A program made the position numbers and the translations under genes. Shown one piece after another: positions 7,222-16,479 of a stretch of 64,000 bases of DNA. Source of the DNA: Hellea sp965224755 (lineage in GTDB: Bacteria > Pseudomonadota > Alphaproteobacteria > Caulobacterales > Maricaulaceae); assembly GCA_965224755.1 (NCBI GenBank), contig OZ245061.1, forward strand, positions 1,674,001 to 1,738,000. The letters are read 5' to 3'. Positions within the stretch are counted from its first letter, which is position 1. Each line of letters opens with the position of its first letter. The notes under the pieces are model-generated. The model was not told the origin of the DNA, did not search any database, and was given only the letters and a program-made list of their open reading frames with translations.

Positions 7222-8039
7222 GTACTTGCACCCTCAAGAAAAGGATCGCCATGCTCGGCTATCAATCGTTCAGCTAAGGCCAAATCATCGGGCGTATCAA
7301 TGCCGGGCGTGGCGACCTTTGGCGGCTCAACGCGGACGCATTCAATTGACAGGCCGTTTTCCAAAAGCCGTAATTGCTCCAGCCCTTCCAGTTTTTCAAA
7401 TCGGCTTTCGGGCCAAGAGACGAATTGCTCTAAAGCTTCCCGCCGAAAAGCGTAAAGCCCGATATGGCGGCAGACAGGAGAGAGAGCATCTTTTGCCCGA
7501 AGCGCCTCTTCTTTGCGAATGGCAGGGATAATGTTTTTTGAAAACCAGATGGCTTTATTGTCACCGTCCACCAGCACAGTTGTACCGCTAAAAGGCGTAG
7601 TTTTCTTATGCCCCCGCAAGGCATCCAGCGCGTTCCATGAGAGCTGCACATAAGGCGTGGCGACATCCGCGCCGCTTTTCAGAGCTTCGGCCACGCTTAT
7701 AATGTGTTGGGTTGGCGTGAACGGGGCATCGCCTTGCAAATTGACGATAAAATCTATAGGCTTACCCAGTATATCGGCAGCCGCAAGAGCCCGGTCGCTC
7801 CCCGTGGGAAGGTCACTCCGCGTCATAACTACGGGGATATTATGGGCCGCGCAATGCGATCTAATCTCTTCATTATCTGTGGCGACGACATAATCACACT
7901 CATCAAGCTTGGCGGCAGATAATTGCGCAACCCTCGCCGTCCTGCGTACCATGCTCACACCATTTATCTCGGCCAAAGGCTTGCCTGGAAACCGCGTTGA
8001 CCCATATCGGGCAGGAACAACAATTAAGCTACGCATCAC
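7218..8039 (-). CDS. kdsB: 3-deoxy-manno-octulosonate cytidylyltransferase
   Basis: Activates Kdo with CTP to make CMP-Kdo, the donor for lipid A core and some capsules. The 273 aa protein starts with the diagnostic nucleotide-binding loop PARYGSTRFPGKPL and has the family segments VVATDNEEI, TRSDLPTGSDR and NLQGDAPF. A C-terminal block GIDTPDDLALAE also marks KdsB. It is flanked by ATGA overlaps with the upstream glycosyltransferase gene and the downstream phosphatase gene, indicating tight translational coupling. Confidence 0.95.
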   Translation of the reverse strand: MMRSLIVVPARYGSTRFPGKPLAEINGVSMVRRTARVAQLSAAKLDECDYVVATDNEEIRSHCAAHNIPVVMTRSDLPTGSDRALAAADILGKPIDFIVNLQGDAPFTPTQHIISVAEALKSGADVATPYVQLSWNALDALRGHKKTTPFSGTTVLVDGDNKAIWFSKNIIPAIRKEEALRAKDALSPVCRHIGLYAFRREALEQFVSWPESRFEKLEGLEQLRLLENGLSIECVRVEPPKVATPGIDTPDDLALAERLIAEHGDPFLEGAST

Positions 8040-8767
8040 TTTTGGTTTATTTCATCAGGGAAAGCAGCACCAAGATTCAGGGGTGTAGACGCGAGCATAT
8101 CCTCAAGTTCATCCCTCCAGACGTCGGCAAATTGGCAATTTTCGAAATCGGGGAAATAAGGCCCACCTTGCGTATAATGTAGTAGCTTTTGATCCTTCAG
8201 CTCGCCCGCTGAATAATCGACTAGAAAATTCCATTCCGCCGGGATATCGCCAATCAGATGGTCGCCTTCAAGCCATTCAAAACGGTGCAGGGTTAGCCCG
8301 CTGGCACTATTCACAAATTCAGGCGTCAAAGCTGTGCACCTTGCGCAATTGAGGAGCATCACGCTTGACCAGTTTTTCTTCTCATAACGAGTTTGTTTTT
8401 CACCCAGAAATTTCACGTCAGTGTCCGGACAGTGGTCATGTTTCACGCACATCACGGCATAATCATCATCCCGTAAAGCCCAGAGATTAGCGATGTCTTC
8501 AAGCATTATAATATCATTATCCGTGAACAAAGCCCATCCTTGATAGTTCATGAGATAGGGGACAAGAAAGCGCGAAAACGAAAACTCGGTTGATTGGTTT
8601 GGCTGTAGAGGCCGCGTCATGAGTCCAGATTTACGTAAAACGTCCAGCATAAGCGGCGTTGTCAATACAGGAACACCGGCTCGCCGCGCAATTGAATGCG
8701 CTGCAACATGATAAACGATAGGCATACGCCTGTCATAACCGATAAATGTCGGGATAGGACTTTGCAT
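8036..8767 (-). CDS. Glycosyltransferase-like protein (GT-A fold, DxD-type motif)
   Basis: Cytosolic 243 aa protein. It starts with IPTFIGYDRRMPIVYHV, followed by SFSRFLVPYLMNYQGWALFTDNDIIML. The DND in a hydrophobic strand is a DxD-type metal/nucleotide-sugar motif, and an initial FIGYD strand is common in GT8-like transferases. A later WLEGDHLIGDIPAEWNFLVDY segment fits an acceptor-side loop. It sits between kpsF and kdsB in the Kdo-supply operon (7-bp gap upstream, ATGA overlap downstream), so a role in lipopolysaccharide or capsule sugar transfer is likely. Donor and acceptor are unknown. Confidence 0.75.
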   Translation of the reverse strand: MQSPIPTFIGYDRRMPIVYHVAAHSIARRAGVPVLTTPLMLDVLRKSGLMTRPLQPNQSTEFSFSRFLVPYLMNYQGWALFTDNDIIMLEDIANLWALRDDDYAVMCVKHDHCPDTDVKFLGEKQTRYEKKNWSSVMLLNCARCTALTPEFVNSASGLTLHRFEWLEGDHLIGDIPAEWNFLVDYSAGELKDQKLLHYTQGGPYFPDFENCQFADVWRDELEDMLASTPLNLGAAFPDEINQK

Positions 8768-8774
8768 AACAGCG

Positions 8775-9803
8775 CTACAAATAGCCTTCTTGGAGTAGAT
8801 TTTTCATGTGAATCAGGCCGATTGGTTTGCCAAATTCCTGGATAAAGGCGTTTGAAATACGTTTTTTTGAGAAAAGCAAAATCACCTCGCTGATACGCAT
8901 ATTCCGGGTGAGTGATATGGGGGATTGGGTCATAATATCTTTAGCTACTTTATCAAACATGCCGGGTTCAATCGCCCGCCTTAGATCGCCATCAGTGATG
9001 ATACCTTTCATCATTCCCTGCTTATCAATAACGGCTACGCACCCCGTTCCTCCCTGGGTTATTGCGGTGATAACCGTGTCCATGGTTGCCGTGGTAGGAA
9101 TAGCGGTTGCCGTATTAGGATGAGCATGCAGCCAATCATCTAGGGTTTGCAATTGTAGCCCAATTTTTCCGCCGGGGTGACGCCGCCCAAAATCTTCGGA
9201 GGAAAAACCGCGAGCTGTCATGGTTGCGACGACGAGCGCATCGCCTAACGCCAAGGTGTTTGTCGTCGATGTGGTCGGGGCCAATCCGTTGGGGCACGCT
9301 TCCGGGGCGTCAGGAAGGCGCAGAATGACGGCGCTATTGCGGCCCAATGCGGAATCGGATTTTCGCGTGATCCCAATAACAGGTACATTATTCCGGCGGG
9401 CATAGAGTAATACATCCCGCAATTCACGGCTCTCGCCGGAATTTGAAATGGCCAGAATGATACTATCCGGGGTCACCATGCCCAGATCTCCATGGCTAGC
9501 CTCAGTTGGATGCATGAAGAATGACGGCGTCCCGGTTGAGGCAAAACTTGCTGCAATTTTTTGTCCGATATGGCCTGATTTTCCGACGCCAACAACGATC
9601 AGATAGTTTTTACTCTCAAGGATCAGGTCAATAGCCTTTGCAAAATTATCATCGATGCTTTCAAGCAGCATCTCCAAGCCTTCGGCCTCCGCCTTCAATA
9701 CGCGGCAACCGACGCTCTTAGCCTCTGATGAAGTCGATTTGGACGTAGTTTGGGAAACGGACACTGTTTTTCGATCTGAAATAGCCATGGACATTATCGC
9801 CAT
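8775..9803 (-). CDS. kdsD: Arabinose-5-phosphate isomerase, KpsF/GutQ (KdsD) type
   Basis: Converts ribulose-5-phosphate to arabinose-5-phosphate, the first committed step to Kdo. The 342 aa protein has an SIS sugar-isomerase domain (VVGVGKSGHIGQKIAASFAS, HPTEASHGDLGMV, ISNSGES) and a linker EDFGRRHPGGKIG typical of KpsF. Two CBS domains follow (TMDTVITAITQGGTG; ITDGDLRRAI; NMRISEVILLF). The N-terminal 30 residues are Ser/Thr/Lys rich and poorly conserved, and later ATGs at 9794 or 9788 are possible. It is the first gene of the leftward Kdo operon and divergent from the giant glycosyltransferase gene. Confidence 0.93.
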   Translation of the reverse strand: MAIMSMAISDRKTVSVSQTTSKSTSSEAKSVGCRVLKAEAEGLEMLLESIDDNFAKAIDLILESKNYLIVVGVGKSGHIGQKIAASFASTGTPSFFMHPTEASHGDLGMVTPDSIILAISNSGESRELRDVLLYARRNNVPVIGITRKSDSALGRNSAVILRLPDAPEACPNGLAPTTSTTNTLALGDALVVATMTARGFSSEDFGRRHPGGKIGLQLQTLDDWLHAHPNTATAIPTTATMDTVITAITQGGTGCVAVIDKQGMMKGIITDGDLRRAIEPGMFDKVAKDIMTQSPISLTRNMRISEVILLFSKKRISNAFIQEFGKPIGLIHMKNLLQEGYL

Positions 9804-9918
9804 TACTATAAACGTACAAAAAGCTCAACGCCTAATGGTTGGTTTTAAGGATTTGAACTCAGCCCTCTACACTAAAATAATCGCTGTTACGCTTCGGCCA
9901 CTTTGGTATACGTTTATC

Positions 9919-12900
9919 ATGAAACCAATTCTCTCATGGATATTACCAGCCTTGAAGGCGCTGGCGCGTTTGCCATGGGTCGGCACCTTTCTATTTTATG
10001 GGCTCAAAAAAATATCTATGCCCAAGGATCGGCGCAGGCGTCTCGAAGGCCTTGTTTTTAGCAAATCTCAAAGACGCCTTTGGTTAAGCGGCAGCATTCA
10101 TCCGAAAGCGCCCGTAAAATCTATAGTTGGTACATTAAGAAATTTTAAGCGCTTGAGCTTGGGATTAGGCGTTGCTGTCATGAGTATCTGCCATCGCAAT
10201 GGTTTAGGGTTTCTTCCAAGGCTTATTTTTAGAATTTTAAAATCACTCAAATTTCCATCCCCTCGGCTAAATAGGTTGCAAAGTAGGGTTTTTGGAGATG
10301 ACCCGCGCATTATACCCATGAAAATCGAGCAATGGGCTCTCATAACAGAATTAGGGAATGAGGATTCCACACATGAGCACATAAAAAAATTGAAAACCTT
10401 ACATGTTTTTGTAGATAGCGGGGCCTCTTTACCATCATGCCTGTCGTCATCGGTATTGTCGCATGTAAAATTCGAAATATATGCTTTTTCAGATCAGTCC
10501 AAAGCCATTGCTATTTTGGGACTTAAAAACCGCACAGGCTATAAATCACTTCGGGATCGCTATAATGAGTTTTCTCAAGAAGGGCGCAAGATGTTTGAAG
10601 ACTGCCGTGATCTTGCCGCGCATGTCGTTGATTTACTTGTTCAGTCTCCCATAGGTAATATTTTAGCTTCATCAGCCAGTTTGCGCGAAGTTATTGGCCT
10701 TCGCTTGGACGACAGAATGAGTTCAAGATTGAGCCATATGGCTTGCATAAAAACCGCCATGGAGCAGGTGCCCGAAGAAGATGGCATTTTGTATATTCCC
10801 GCAAATGCCGGCGATATTGAAATGACTCGCCCCTATTTAGAACCCGCATGGCACAGTAAAACCTGTTTTGTTGCCATTGCGAACGAAACGGCGCCTATAA
10901 AAAATGATATCGATATCGGCGCTGCATTCGCAAAACTCACATCGGGTTTTGAGGCCATTAGCAAGGCCGCCCTACACCTCACTAAAAATATAAAAACAAG
11001 CCTTAACGAAGCGCCCGGCGTCTTGCTCTTGCACTCAGATGTCACGCAAGATTATAAATTGGCAACTGAAGCTCTTGCAATCGAAGCCGCTCGCCGCCGC
11101 GAAATGAATGAAGCTGTGCCAGTTCTTATATATTGTGCGGGCCGGGAGGATAGAACCATCATTCCGGAGCTTGCTCGCAGCACAGGTAATAATGACCATG
11201 TGGCGGCTAGCTTTACCGTATTTTCGCCGGCCGTTTCCCAAAATCTTCTCACGCGCTCAGAAAGCAATAATATTGTACAGGGGCTAAGCAAGGGCATAAC
11301 CGAAGTGATTATGTTTCAGGGCACAGACGTGACATCGGTGGCCATGAATACGCTTGCAAAATTTTTGGATGAGGCTCTGCTCTGGTCCGTTGCAGGATAT
11401 CACTTTGGAATGCAGGCTTCGCAATCGTTGAATCTGGAGGGTTGTCTTGCTGTTTCGTCAGGACATTGGCTTGTCCGCAGTGTTTGTGCAGGTGTGCGGG
11501 ATGCGGCAAACCCGAAAATATTGGTGATTGATGTTCAAACGCTCAACATTCTGGAACATCCGAAATATCGCCGACCTTTAGCAGATCATATGACCGTTAT
11601 AGATGGGCGTACCCAAGCTATTTACGCATCATATTTTGGTGTCCCAAAAAAGAGTATCTCGGTTGTTGGGGCGCCTCAAAATGATAAATTACAACAAGAG
11701 GTCAAGGCGCGGGGTAAATTTGCCATTCGCAAACGACTTGGCATCAACACGGGCAAGACTGTCATTGTTCTTATTAGCCAACTTCAACCCTTGGAGCGGA
11801 TGCGGCGAATTATTGAACCCTTGGGGGAACTGCTTCGCGACAACCAAAATTTTGAACTTGTCATTCGTATGCACAGGCGCGAGACTCATGAACGCCAGCA
11901 ATATTATGCGGATATATTGAAAGCCTTCATTCCCGTTAATTCTATTCGCTTTTCGGTCGAAGATTCTGCAATTGACGTTCTGGCGGTTGCAGATTTATGC
12001 GTCACGATTTACAGTAATATGGCCCGCGAAGCTGCGATAGTCGGCATTCCGGTTATCACCGTCAACTATCTGGATTGGGAGCCTCCGCTCAGGCTCGACC
12101 TTGAAGGGTTAGCTCGGCCCTCTATGAATCCTATGGCCCTAAAAGCCAATATACTGAACGCTGTCGAAAATAAGACCAAGCCGATTTTAAACGATTATTT
12201 GAAAGCCAATCCTCATATTTTAAGAGGAGATGCTGCGTGCCAAATATTTACGGCTCTCGACGGGCTGCGCAGAAATTGCGGGAAGAGCAATGTCTTCGGT
12301 AATTTCAAGTCACTCAACGTCATTATGACATCAGATAATATTGTAGCCGATCTGCCGTCAATTTTTAAAAATGGCGGGGATCTTCGAGTATTTAATATCA
12401 ACCCGGGGGAAGGGCGAGGCTTTCTACCGCCGCAAGCCGGGATAGAAGATGGCGCTTTTAATCAAAAGCGCCTAAAGAAATTTTCCGGGGCGATAAAGCG
12501 CGGTAATAAATGGACGTCCCTAACTCTTGATACGTCTCTTGACGGTCTGGCCAACTGGCCTGAAATTCATGATATATTGGCACTTCATTCTTATCCATTA
12601 TGGCTGCGCATGCGGCCAGACTTTATCTTGAGTGAGCGTGAATTAAGCCTCTGGCGTGAAGGGCTGCAAGCCGAGAGTGAAGGTTTGATAATTTGCGCTG
12701 AAAAACCCGCTATAATTACCTATTTAATTCAGCAGGCTTTGGAATATAACCGAGAGCTTGACGATATTTTTATAGTGCAGATGCAGAGTAATCTTAGGCA
12801 TTCTGTGCTGTCAGCGGCAGATTATTTGGCAATACCGAGCCTTCCAATAAAGTACAAATCCCGCGATATAACTGAGGCCTCGTTAACGAAACTTCGCGCC

Positions 12901-14214
12901 GATATGAGCAGCTGGCTCACGGCTATAAAAGCAGTGACATTTGACCTCCCGCCCGGCCCACGAATATTGCTGACAACGGATTGGTCGTTAAAAACTGTAC
13001 CGCCTACTGTTCTGCCTATTTTAACGCGGCTTAAGTCCAAGAACACCGCCATAACATTTGCTGCTATTAACGCGGCTGGGAAGCCGGATATAACCAGCAA
13101 AGCACTGGCGAACACCGCCTTTGCAGGGCAGGATAGCCTGACGCCACACCATCTGGCTAAAACGGCACCAAAACTACCCCTGCAGAGTCAAAAGCTTTTG
13201 ACAGATTTTTGGTATAACGCGCTCATCACGCATAAGGGTTTTCTTGAAGCCTCGCCGGAAATTCAGGCGCAAATGTTAGCCTCTATTGATGAGCTAGCGC
13301 GTGAGGGTTTACCTGAGAGTCTCATCTGGGAACAATATTGCAAACAATGGTTTGAGGGCGTATCGTCAGTCTCTATCGCCTGTCCCGGACGTCAATGGCA
13401 TACATATATTGCTCATGATATCGCCGAACAACATAAGCAAAACTCTCTGACACTGCAAAATGCCTATATGATGGCTGGCTACACCTATACCAAACCAACA
13501 GGCCGCTATATTACGGCAATAGATTCTTGGTCGAAAAGTATATTTTTTAATAATTACAAAGTATTAAAGCGAAATATTGAAGTAACATCTTCGCCCAGAT
13601 TTGACTATTTAGCCGATGTTGCATCCATGGACACACAGATATCGCGGCAAAAACTTGGCCTGAATTCTACTGATTATGTCGTGGTCTTTGCCGCTCAAAT
13701 CGGATTAGAGACCGATACAAGAGCAATTATGCGCATATTGGCCGCGATGAAGCCTGTAAATGGCAGGAAAAGGGTAGGGCTTGTAAAGCTCCATCCCAGA
13801 ACATCACAACACGCTGTTTCGCGTTATCTGAACTTAGCGGCGAGCTTAAATGATGACGCTAACACGCTTAAAGTCACGCAAGATGGAGATATCAAGGACT
13901 TTTTAGCCGCCAGTGATGTGGTTGTGACGGTCTATTCTAATGTCGGCATTGAGGCTGCTATTGCCGGAAAAGACCTGATCATTGCAAAGTTCGACCCTGA
14001 GCCGCTACCTTTACCCCTCGATACGTTTGATATTGGCTATGTTGCAACATCACCAGACAGGCTCTCAAAAGCGATATACAAATTTGCGACGTCAGAAACC
14101 TTCGCCATGACCTATAGAAATCTACAAGGAAAGTTTAGGCAAGAGAATCCGGTTATGATGCAAGGGGTCTCCGCAGATATCATTGCGGCGAAGATTAACA
14201 ACTGGCTTCATTAG
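9919..14214 (+). CDS. Giant protein with two GT-B-like glycosyltransferase modules
   Basis: Predicted 1431 aa from ATG 9919. ATG 9835 and starts back to 9655 are open but run into kdsD, so they are less likely. It has no clear signal peptide, only a hydrophobic/basic start (MKPILSWILPALKALARLP). Two related modules are visible. Around 11.5-12.2 kb are YFGVPKKSISVVGAPQNDKL, VIRMHRRE and VADLCVTIYSNMAREAAIVG. Around 13.5-14.1 kb are ITAIDSWSKSIFFNN, VTSSPRFDYL, GLVKLHPRTSQ and ASDVVVTVYSNVGIEAAIAG. The HPR/HRR and D-x-x-V-T-x-Y-S-N-x-x-x-E-A motifs resemble capsule, CDP-glycerol or KpsC-like transferases. The divergent Kdo-supply operon suggests a Kdo-containing surface polymer. AT-richer than the flanking housekeeping genes. 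The exact activity is not known. Confidence 0.7.
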   Translation: MKPILSWILPALKALARLPWVGTFLFYGLKKISMPKDRRRRLEGLVFSKSQRRLWLSGSIHPKAPVKSIVGTLRNFKRLSLGLGVAVMSICHRNGLGFLPRLIFRILKSLKFPSPRLNRLQSRVFGDDPRIIPMKIEQWALITELGNEDSTHEHIKKLKTLHVFVDSGASLPSCLSSSVLSHVKFEIYAFSDQSKAIAILGLKNRTGYKSLRDRYNEFSQEGRKMFEDCRDLAAHVVDLLVQSPIGNILASSASLREVIGLRLDDRMSSRLSHMACIKTAMEQVPEEDGILYIPANAGDIEMTRPYLEPAWHSKTCFVAIANETAPIKNDIDIGAAFAKLTSGFEAISKAALHLTKNIKTSLNEAPGVLLLHSDVTQDYKLATEALAIEAARRREMNEAVPVLIYCAGREDRTIIPELARSTGNNDHVAASFTVFSPAVSQNLLTRSESNNIVQGLSKGITEVIMFQGTDVTSVAMNTLAKFLDEALLWSVAGYHFGMQASQSLNLEGCLAVSSGHWLVRSVCAGVRDAANPKILVIDVQTLNILEHPKYRRPLADHMTVIDGRTQAIYASYFGVPKKSISVVGAPQNDKLQQEVKARGKFAIRKRLGINTGKTVIVLISQLQPLERMRRIIEPLGELLRDNQNFELVIRMHRRETHERQQYYADILKAFIPVNSIRFSVEDSAIDVLAVADLCVTIYSNMAREAAIVGIPVITVNYLDWEPPLRLDLEGLARPSMNPMALKANILNAVENKTKPILNDYLKANPHILRGDAACQIFTALDGLRRNCGKSNVFGNFKSLNVIMTSDNIVADLPSIFKNGGDLRVFNINPGEGRGFLPPQAGIEDGAFNQKRLKKFSGAIKRGNKWTSLTLDTSLDGLANWPEIHDILALHSYPLWLRMRPDFILSERELSLWREGLQAESEGLIICAEKPAIITYLIQQALEYNRELDDIFIVQMQSNLRHSVLSAADYLAIPSLPIKYKSRDITEASLTKLRADMSSWLTAIKAVTFDLPPGPRILLTTDWSLKTVPPTVLPILTRLKSKNTAITFAAINAAGKPDITSKALANTAFAGQDSLTPHHLAKTAPKLPLQSQKLLTDFWYNALITHKGFLEASPEIQAQMLASIDELAREGLPESLIWEQYCKQWFEGVSSVSIACPGRQWHTYIAHDIAEQHKQNSLTLQNAYMMAGYTYTKPTGRYITAIDSWSKSIFFNNYKVLKRNIEVTSSPRFDYLADVASMDTQISRQKLGLNSTDYVVVFAAQIGLETDTRAIMRILAAMKPVNGRKRVGLVKLHPRTSQHAVSRYLNLAASLNDDANTLKVTQDGDIKDFLAASDVVVTVYSNVGIEAAIAGKDLIIAKFDPEPLPLPLDTFDIGYVATSPDRLSKAIYKFATSETFAMTYRNLQGKFRQENPVMMQGVSADIIAAKINNWLH

Positions 14215-14311
14215 GGGTTTTAAGGCGCTAAATCCAAAAACAACAGCATAGCTCATATTTATAGACATAATATTTCTCATAATAAACATTATGCGATTAT
14301 TGTGTGTAGGG

Positions 14312-14375
14312 GCAAATTAGAAATGTCTCACTCCAGCAAGTTAGAAATGTCACATCTCAGCAAATTAGAGATGTC
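14312..14375 (+). repeat. Three iterons at the left end of the ISNCY-like element
   Basis: GCAAATTAGAAATGTC (14312), GCAAGTTAGAAATGTC (14336) and GCAAATTAGAGATGTC (14360) recur at an exact 24-bp period. Two inverted relatives sit at the right end (17990-18005 and 17965-17980). They are most likely transposase-binding sites of the element. Confidence 0.8.
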
Positions 14376-14483
14376 ACATGACTTTACCATCGTTTCAATA
14401 TATAAGTCCAATACAGATGTTCTTTGCGTGTACTTTTATCCTCGCCGATAAAAAGGATGCATGCACCTTTGTCTATAATCCCC

Positions 14484-15053
14484 ATGTCCGCTGAAGAAAT
14501 CGACCGGCTTAAGCTTCTTGAGCTCGTGAGTGACAAGCGCTTGTCATCAACACAGGCTGGCGTTTTGATGGGATTAAGCCGCCGTCAAGTGTATCGCCTT
14601 TTGAAGAAATATCAGAAAGAAGGCCCTGCTGGTCTGGTCTCCAAACGTCGTGGGCTGCAAAGCAACCGTGCTTATCCCAAGGAATTTCGTCAAAATGCAA
14701 TAGCAATTATTAGAGGGAAATATTCTGATTTCGGCCCTACCCTGGCGGCTGAAAAGCTCTTTGAGAACCATTCAATATCGATTTCTAAGGAAACTCTACG
14801 ACAATGGATGATCGAAGAAGCTTTGTGGGCGACTCGTACACAACGTATAAAACGCGTTCATCAACCACGATATCGGCGCGAATGTTTTGGTGAGCTTGTT
14901 CAAATTGATGGCTCTCAACATTGGTGGTTCGAAGACCGGGGCCCGCAATGTACGCTCCTAGTCTATATAGACGACGCAACGAGCACGCTCATGCATATGG
15001 AATTTGCGCCGTCTGAAAGTGCATTCTCATATTTTATGTCCGTCGTCATATAA
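14484..15053 (+). pseudogene. ISNCY-type transposase, C-terminal half lost
   Basis: N-terminal half of a transposase with a helix-turn-helix (LSSTQAGVLMGLSRRQVYRLL, LVSKRRG) and the start of a DDE integrase core (ELVQIDGSQHWWF, LLVYIDDATST, EFAPSESAFSYF). Relatives run on for about 200 further residues. Here recognisable homology stops at about 15034 and a stop follows at 15053, just before the IS3 left end at 15056. ATG 14484 begins the recognisable protein; earlier in-frame codons exist. The remaining catalytic acid is missing, so it cannot be active. It lies inside the left iteron-bearing end of its own element. Confidence 0.85.
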
Positions 15054-15112
15054 AATGGCACAGATTTAAGCCTGTGCTAAGAGAGAGTTTGCTCACCTAT
15101 TGTTGATTGATG

Positions 15113-16024
15113 TTAAGCTATGGCCTTGCGGTATTGCAAGCGCCGATGTTCGATTGTTTGTTTTTTGATCCTTTCCCTTTTGTTTAAAATTGATTGTGCT
15201 CGCCCGAAGTAGGCGTCAGCAGGTGTGACGTTTTTAAGGCTTTCGTGGTAACGCTCGTGATTATAATACTCCACGAAGTTTTCGATTTGCCGCTCAAGGT
15301 CTCCGGGCAAGAAGTAGTGCTCCAGCAATATCCTGTTTTTGAGCGTCTGATGCCAGCGTTCTATTTTGCCCTGTGTTTGCGGATGATAAGGCGCTCCGCG
15401 TACATGGCTCATGCCTTGGTCTTTGATGTAATCTGCCAGTTCGCCAGAGACGTAACTTGCACCGTTGTCAGACAGCAAGCGCGGCTTGTGAACCACATGC
15501 ACTTGGTCACAGCCAGACGCTTGCAAAGCCATATCTAGAGTTTCTGTCACGTCCGATGTCTTCATGGTCGTGCACAGTTTCCAGCTGATGATGTAGCGCG
15601 AGTAATCATCAAGGATTGTTGATAGATACATCCAGCCCCAACCGATGATCTTTAAATAGGTAAAATCGGTCTGCCACATTTGGTTTATTGCCGTCGTCTT
15701 ATCCTTGAACTCACTGGCTGCCTTCATAACGATAAAGGCAGGACTGGTGATGAGGTCGTGGGCCTTTAACAGCCTATATACCGAGCTTTCTGATACAAAA
15801 TAGCCTTTGGTATCGGTGAACGTCACCGCTAACTCTCGCGGACTTAGCTCTGGCCGCTCAAGGGCTAGGCTCACCAGTTTGTCTCGAACTCCATCTGGAA
15901 TGCGGTTCCAAACATGAGCGGGCATAGGCGCTGACGTCAGACAATCTAAGGTTTGCTTAGCGGGTAGGTGTGAGCGTTCAACTATGCGGATAATCTCTAA
16001 CTTCTCTGTTGCTGGGTATCTCAT
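15113..16024 (-). CDS. IS3-family transposase OrfB (DDE), with an apparent internal deletion
   Basis: Catalytic part of the IS3 transposase, 303 aa. DDE residues are visible in WQTDFTYLKIIGWGW, LLSDNGASYVSG and GKIERWHQTLKN. The N-terminal region reads RIVERSHLPAKQTLDCL and then TSAPMPAHVWNRIPDGV. In relatives known to me about 25-30 residues, including an FYRWYDRY segment, lie between TLD-L and the VWNRIP block, so this copy looks internally shortened. It overlaps orfA by ATGA and lies in its -1 frame. A run of seven A residues near the end of orfA (16053-16059 on the plus strand as T7) could allow the usual -1 frameshift to an OrfAB fusion. Confidence 0.9.
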   Translation of the reverse strand: MRYPATEKLEIIRIVERSHLPAKQTLDCLTSAPMPAHVWNRIPDGVRDKLVSLALERPELSPRELAVTFTDTKGYFVSESSVYRLLKAHDLITSPAFIVMKAASEFKDKTTAINQMWQTDFTYLKIIGWGWMYLSTILDDYSRYIISWKLCTTMKTSDVTETLDMALQASGCDQVHVVHKPRLLSDNGASYVSGELADYIKDQGMSHVRGAPYHPQTQGKIERWHQTLKNRILLEHYFLPGDLERQIENFVEYYNHERYHESLKNVTPADAYFGRAQSILNKRERIKKQTIEHRRLQYRKAIA

Positions 16025-16392
16025 ACGTCTTCGCCCCCATCCCCGATCATGCTTTTTTTAAGAAGTCTGAGTTCAAGGGTTTGCTCGGCCACGACCTCTT
16101 TTAGCACGCGGGCTTCTTTGCGTAGATGCGTGACTTCGCCGGTGTTGGCTTGGCGAATAATATCGCCCGCAAGCCGCTTCTTGCCAGCCTCCATAAAGTC
16201 TTTCGACCATTTGTAATATATGCCCTGCGAGATGCCTTCACGGCGGCATAGCTCGGCAATGCTATCCTCGCCGCGTAAGCCGTCTAGCACGATGCGTATC
16301 TTCTCCTCCGCGCTATATTGGCGGCGGGTTTTACGTTTGATGTCTTTAATGATGCGCTCCGAGGAACGCCCTGTTTGTTTCTGTCTCATCAT
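16021..16392 (-). CDS. IS3-family transposase OrfA (helix-turn-helix)
   Basis: DNA-binding half of the IS3 transposase, 123 aa. It has a typical HTH (RRQYSAEEKIRIVLDGLRG, SIAELCRREGISQGIYYKWS) and a C-terminal coiled coil (EVTHLRKEARVLKEVVAEQ). It starts about 60 bp inside the right terminal inverted repeat. It ends in an A-rich slippery stretch followed by an ATGA overlap with orfB, the standard IS3 arrangement. Confidence 0.93.
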   Translation of the reverse strand: MMRQKQTGRSSERIIKDIKRKTRRQYSAEEKIRIVLDGLRGEDSIAELCRREGISQGIYYKWSKDFMEAGKKRLAGDIIRQANTGEVTHLRKEARVLKEVVAEQTLELRLLKKSMIGDGGEDV

Positions 16393-16479
16393 TTACTCCT
16401 AAGATGATGATGAACAAAAACTCTCTCTTAGCCCAGACTTAAATCTGTGCCATAGGCGCTGACGTCAGACAGTCGAGGA

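Larger units (their letters stand above)
15056..16452 (-). mobile_element. IS3-family insertion sequence (1397 bp)
   Basis: Terminal inverted repeats of about 35 bp start TGGCACAGATTTAAG at both ends and continue GCTAAGAGAGAGTTT with a few mismatches. The element carries orfA and orfB on the minus strand. No target duplication is visible: the flanking bases are AAA on the left and TAG on the right. This suggests that one or both flanks were rearranged after insertion. It interrupts the ISNCY-like element between its transposase and the ATPase gene. Confidence 0.9.

Noticed and set aside
9655..9918. N-terminal extension of the giant glycosyltransferase frame
   Set aside because: It overlaps the start of kdsD on the other strand and is low-complexity antisense of that gene's variable N-terminus; starts at 9835 or 9919 are more likely.
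15053..16455. Target-site duplication of the IS3 element
   Set aside because: Flanks are AAA and TAG; no 3-5 bp duplication is present.
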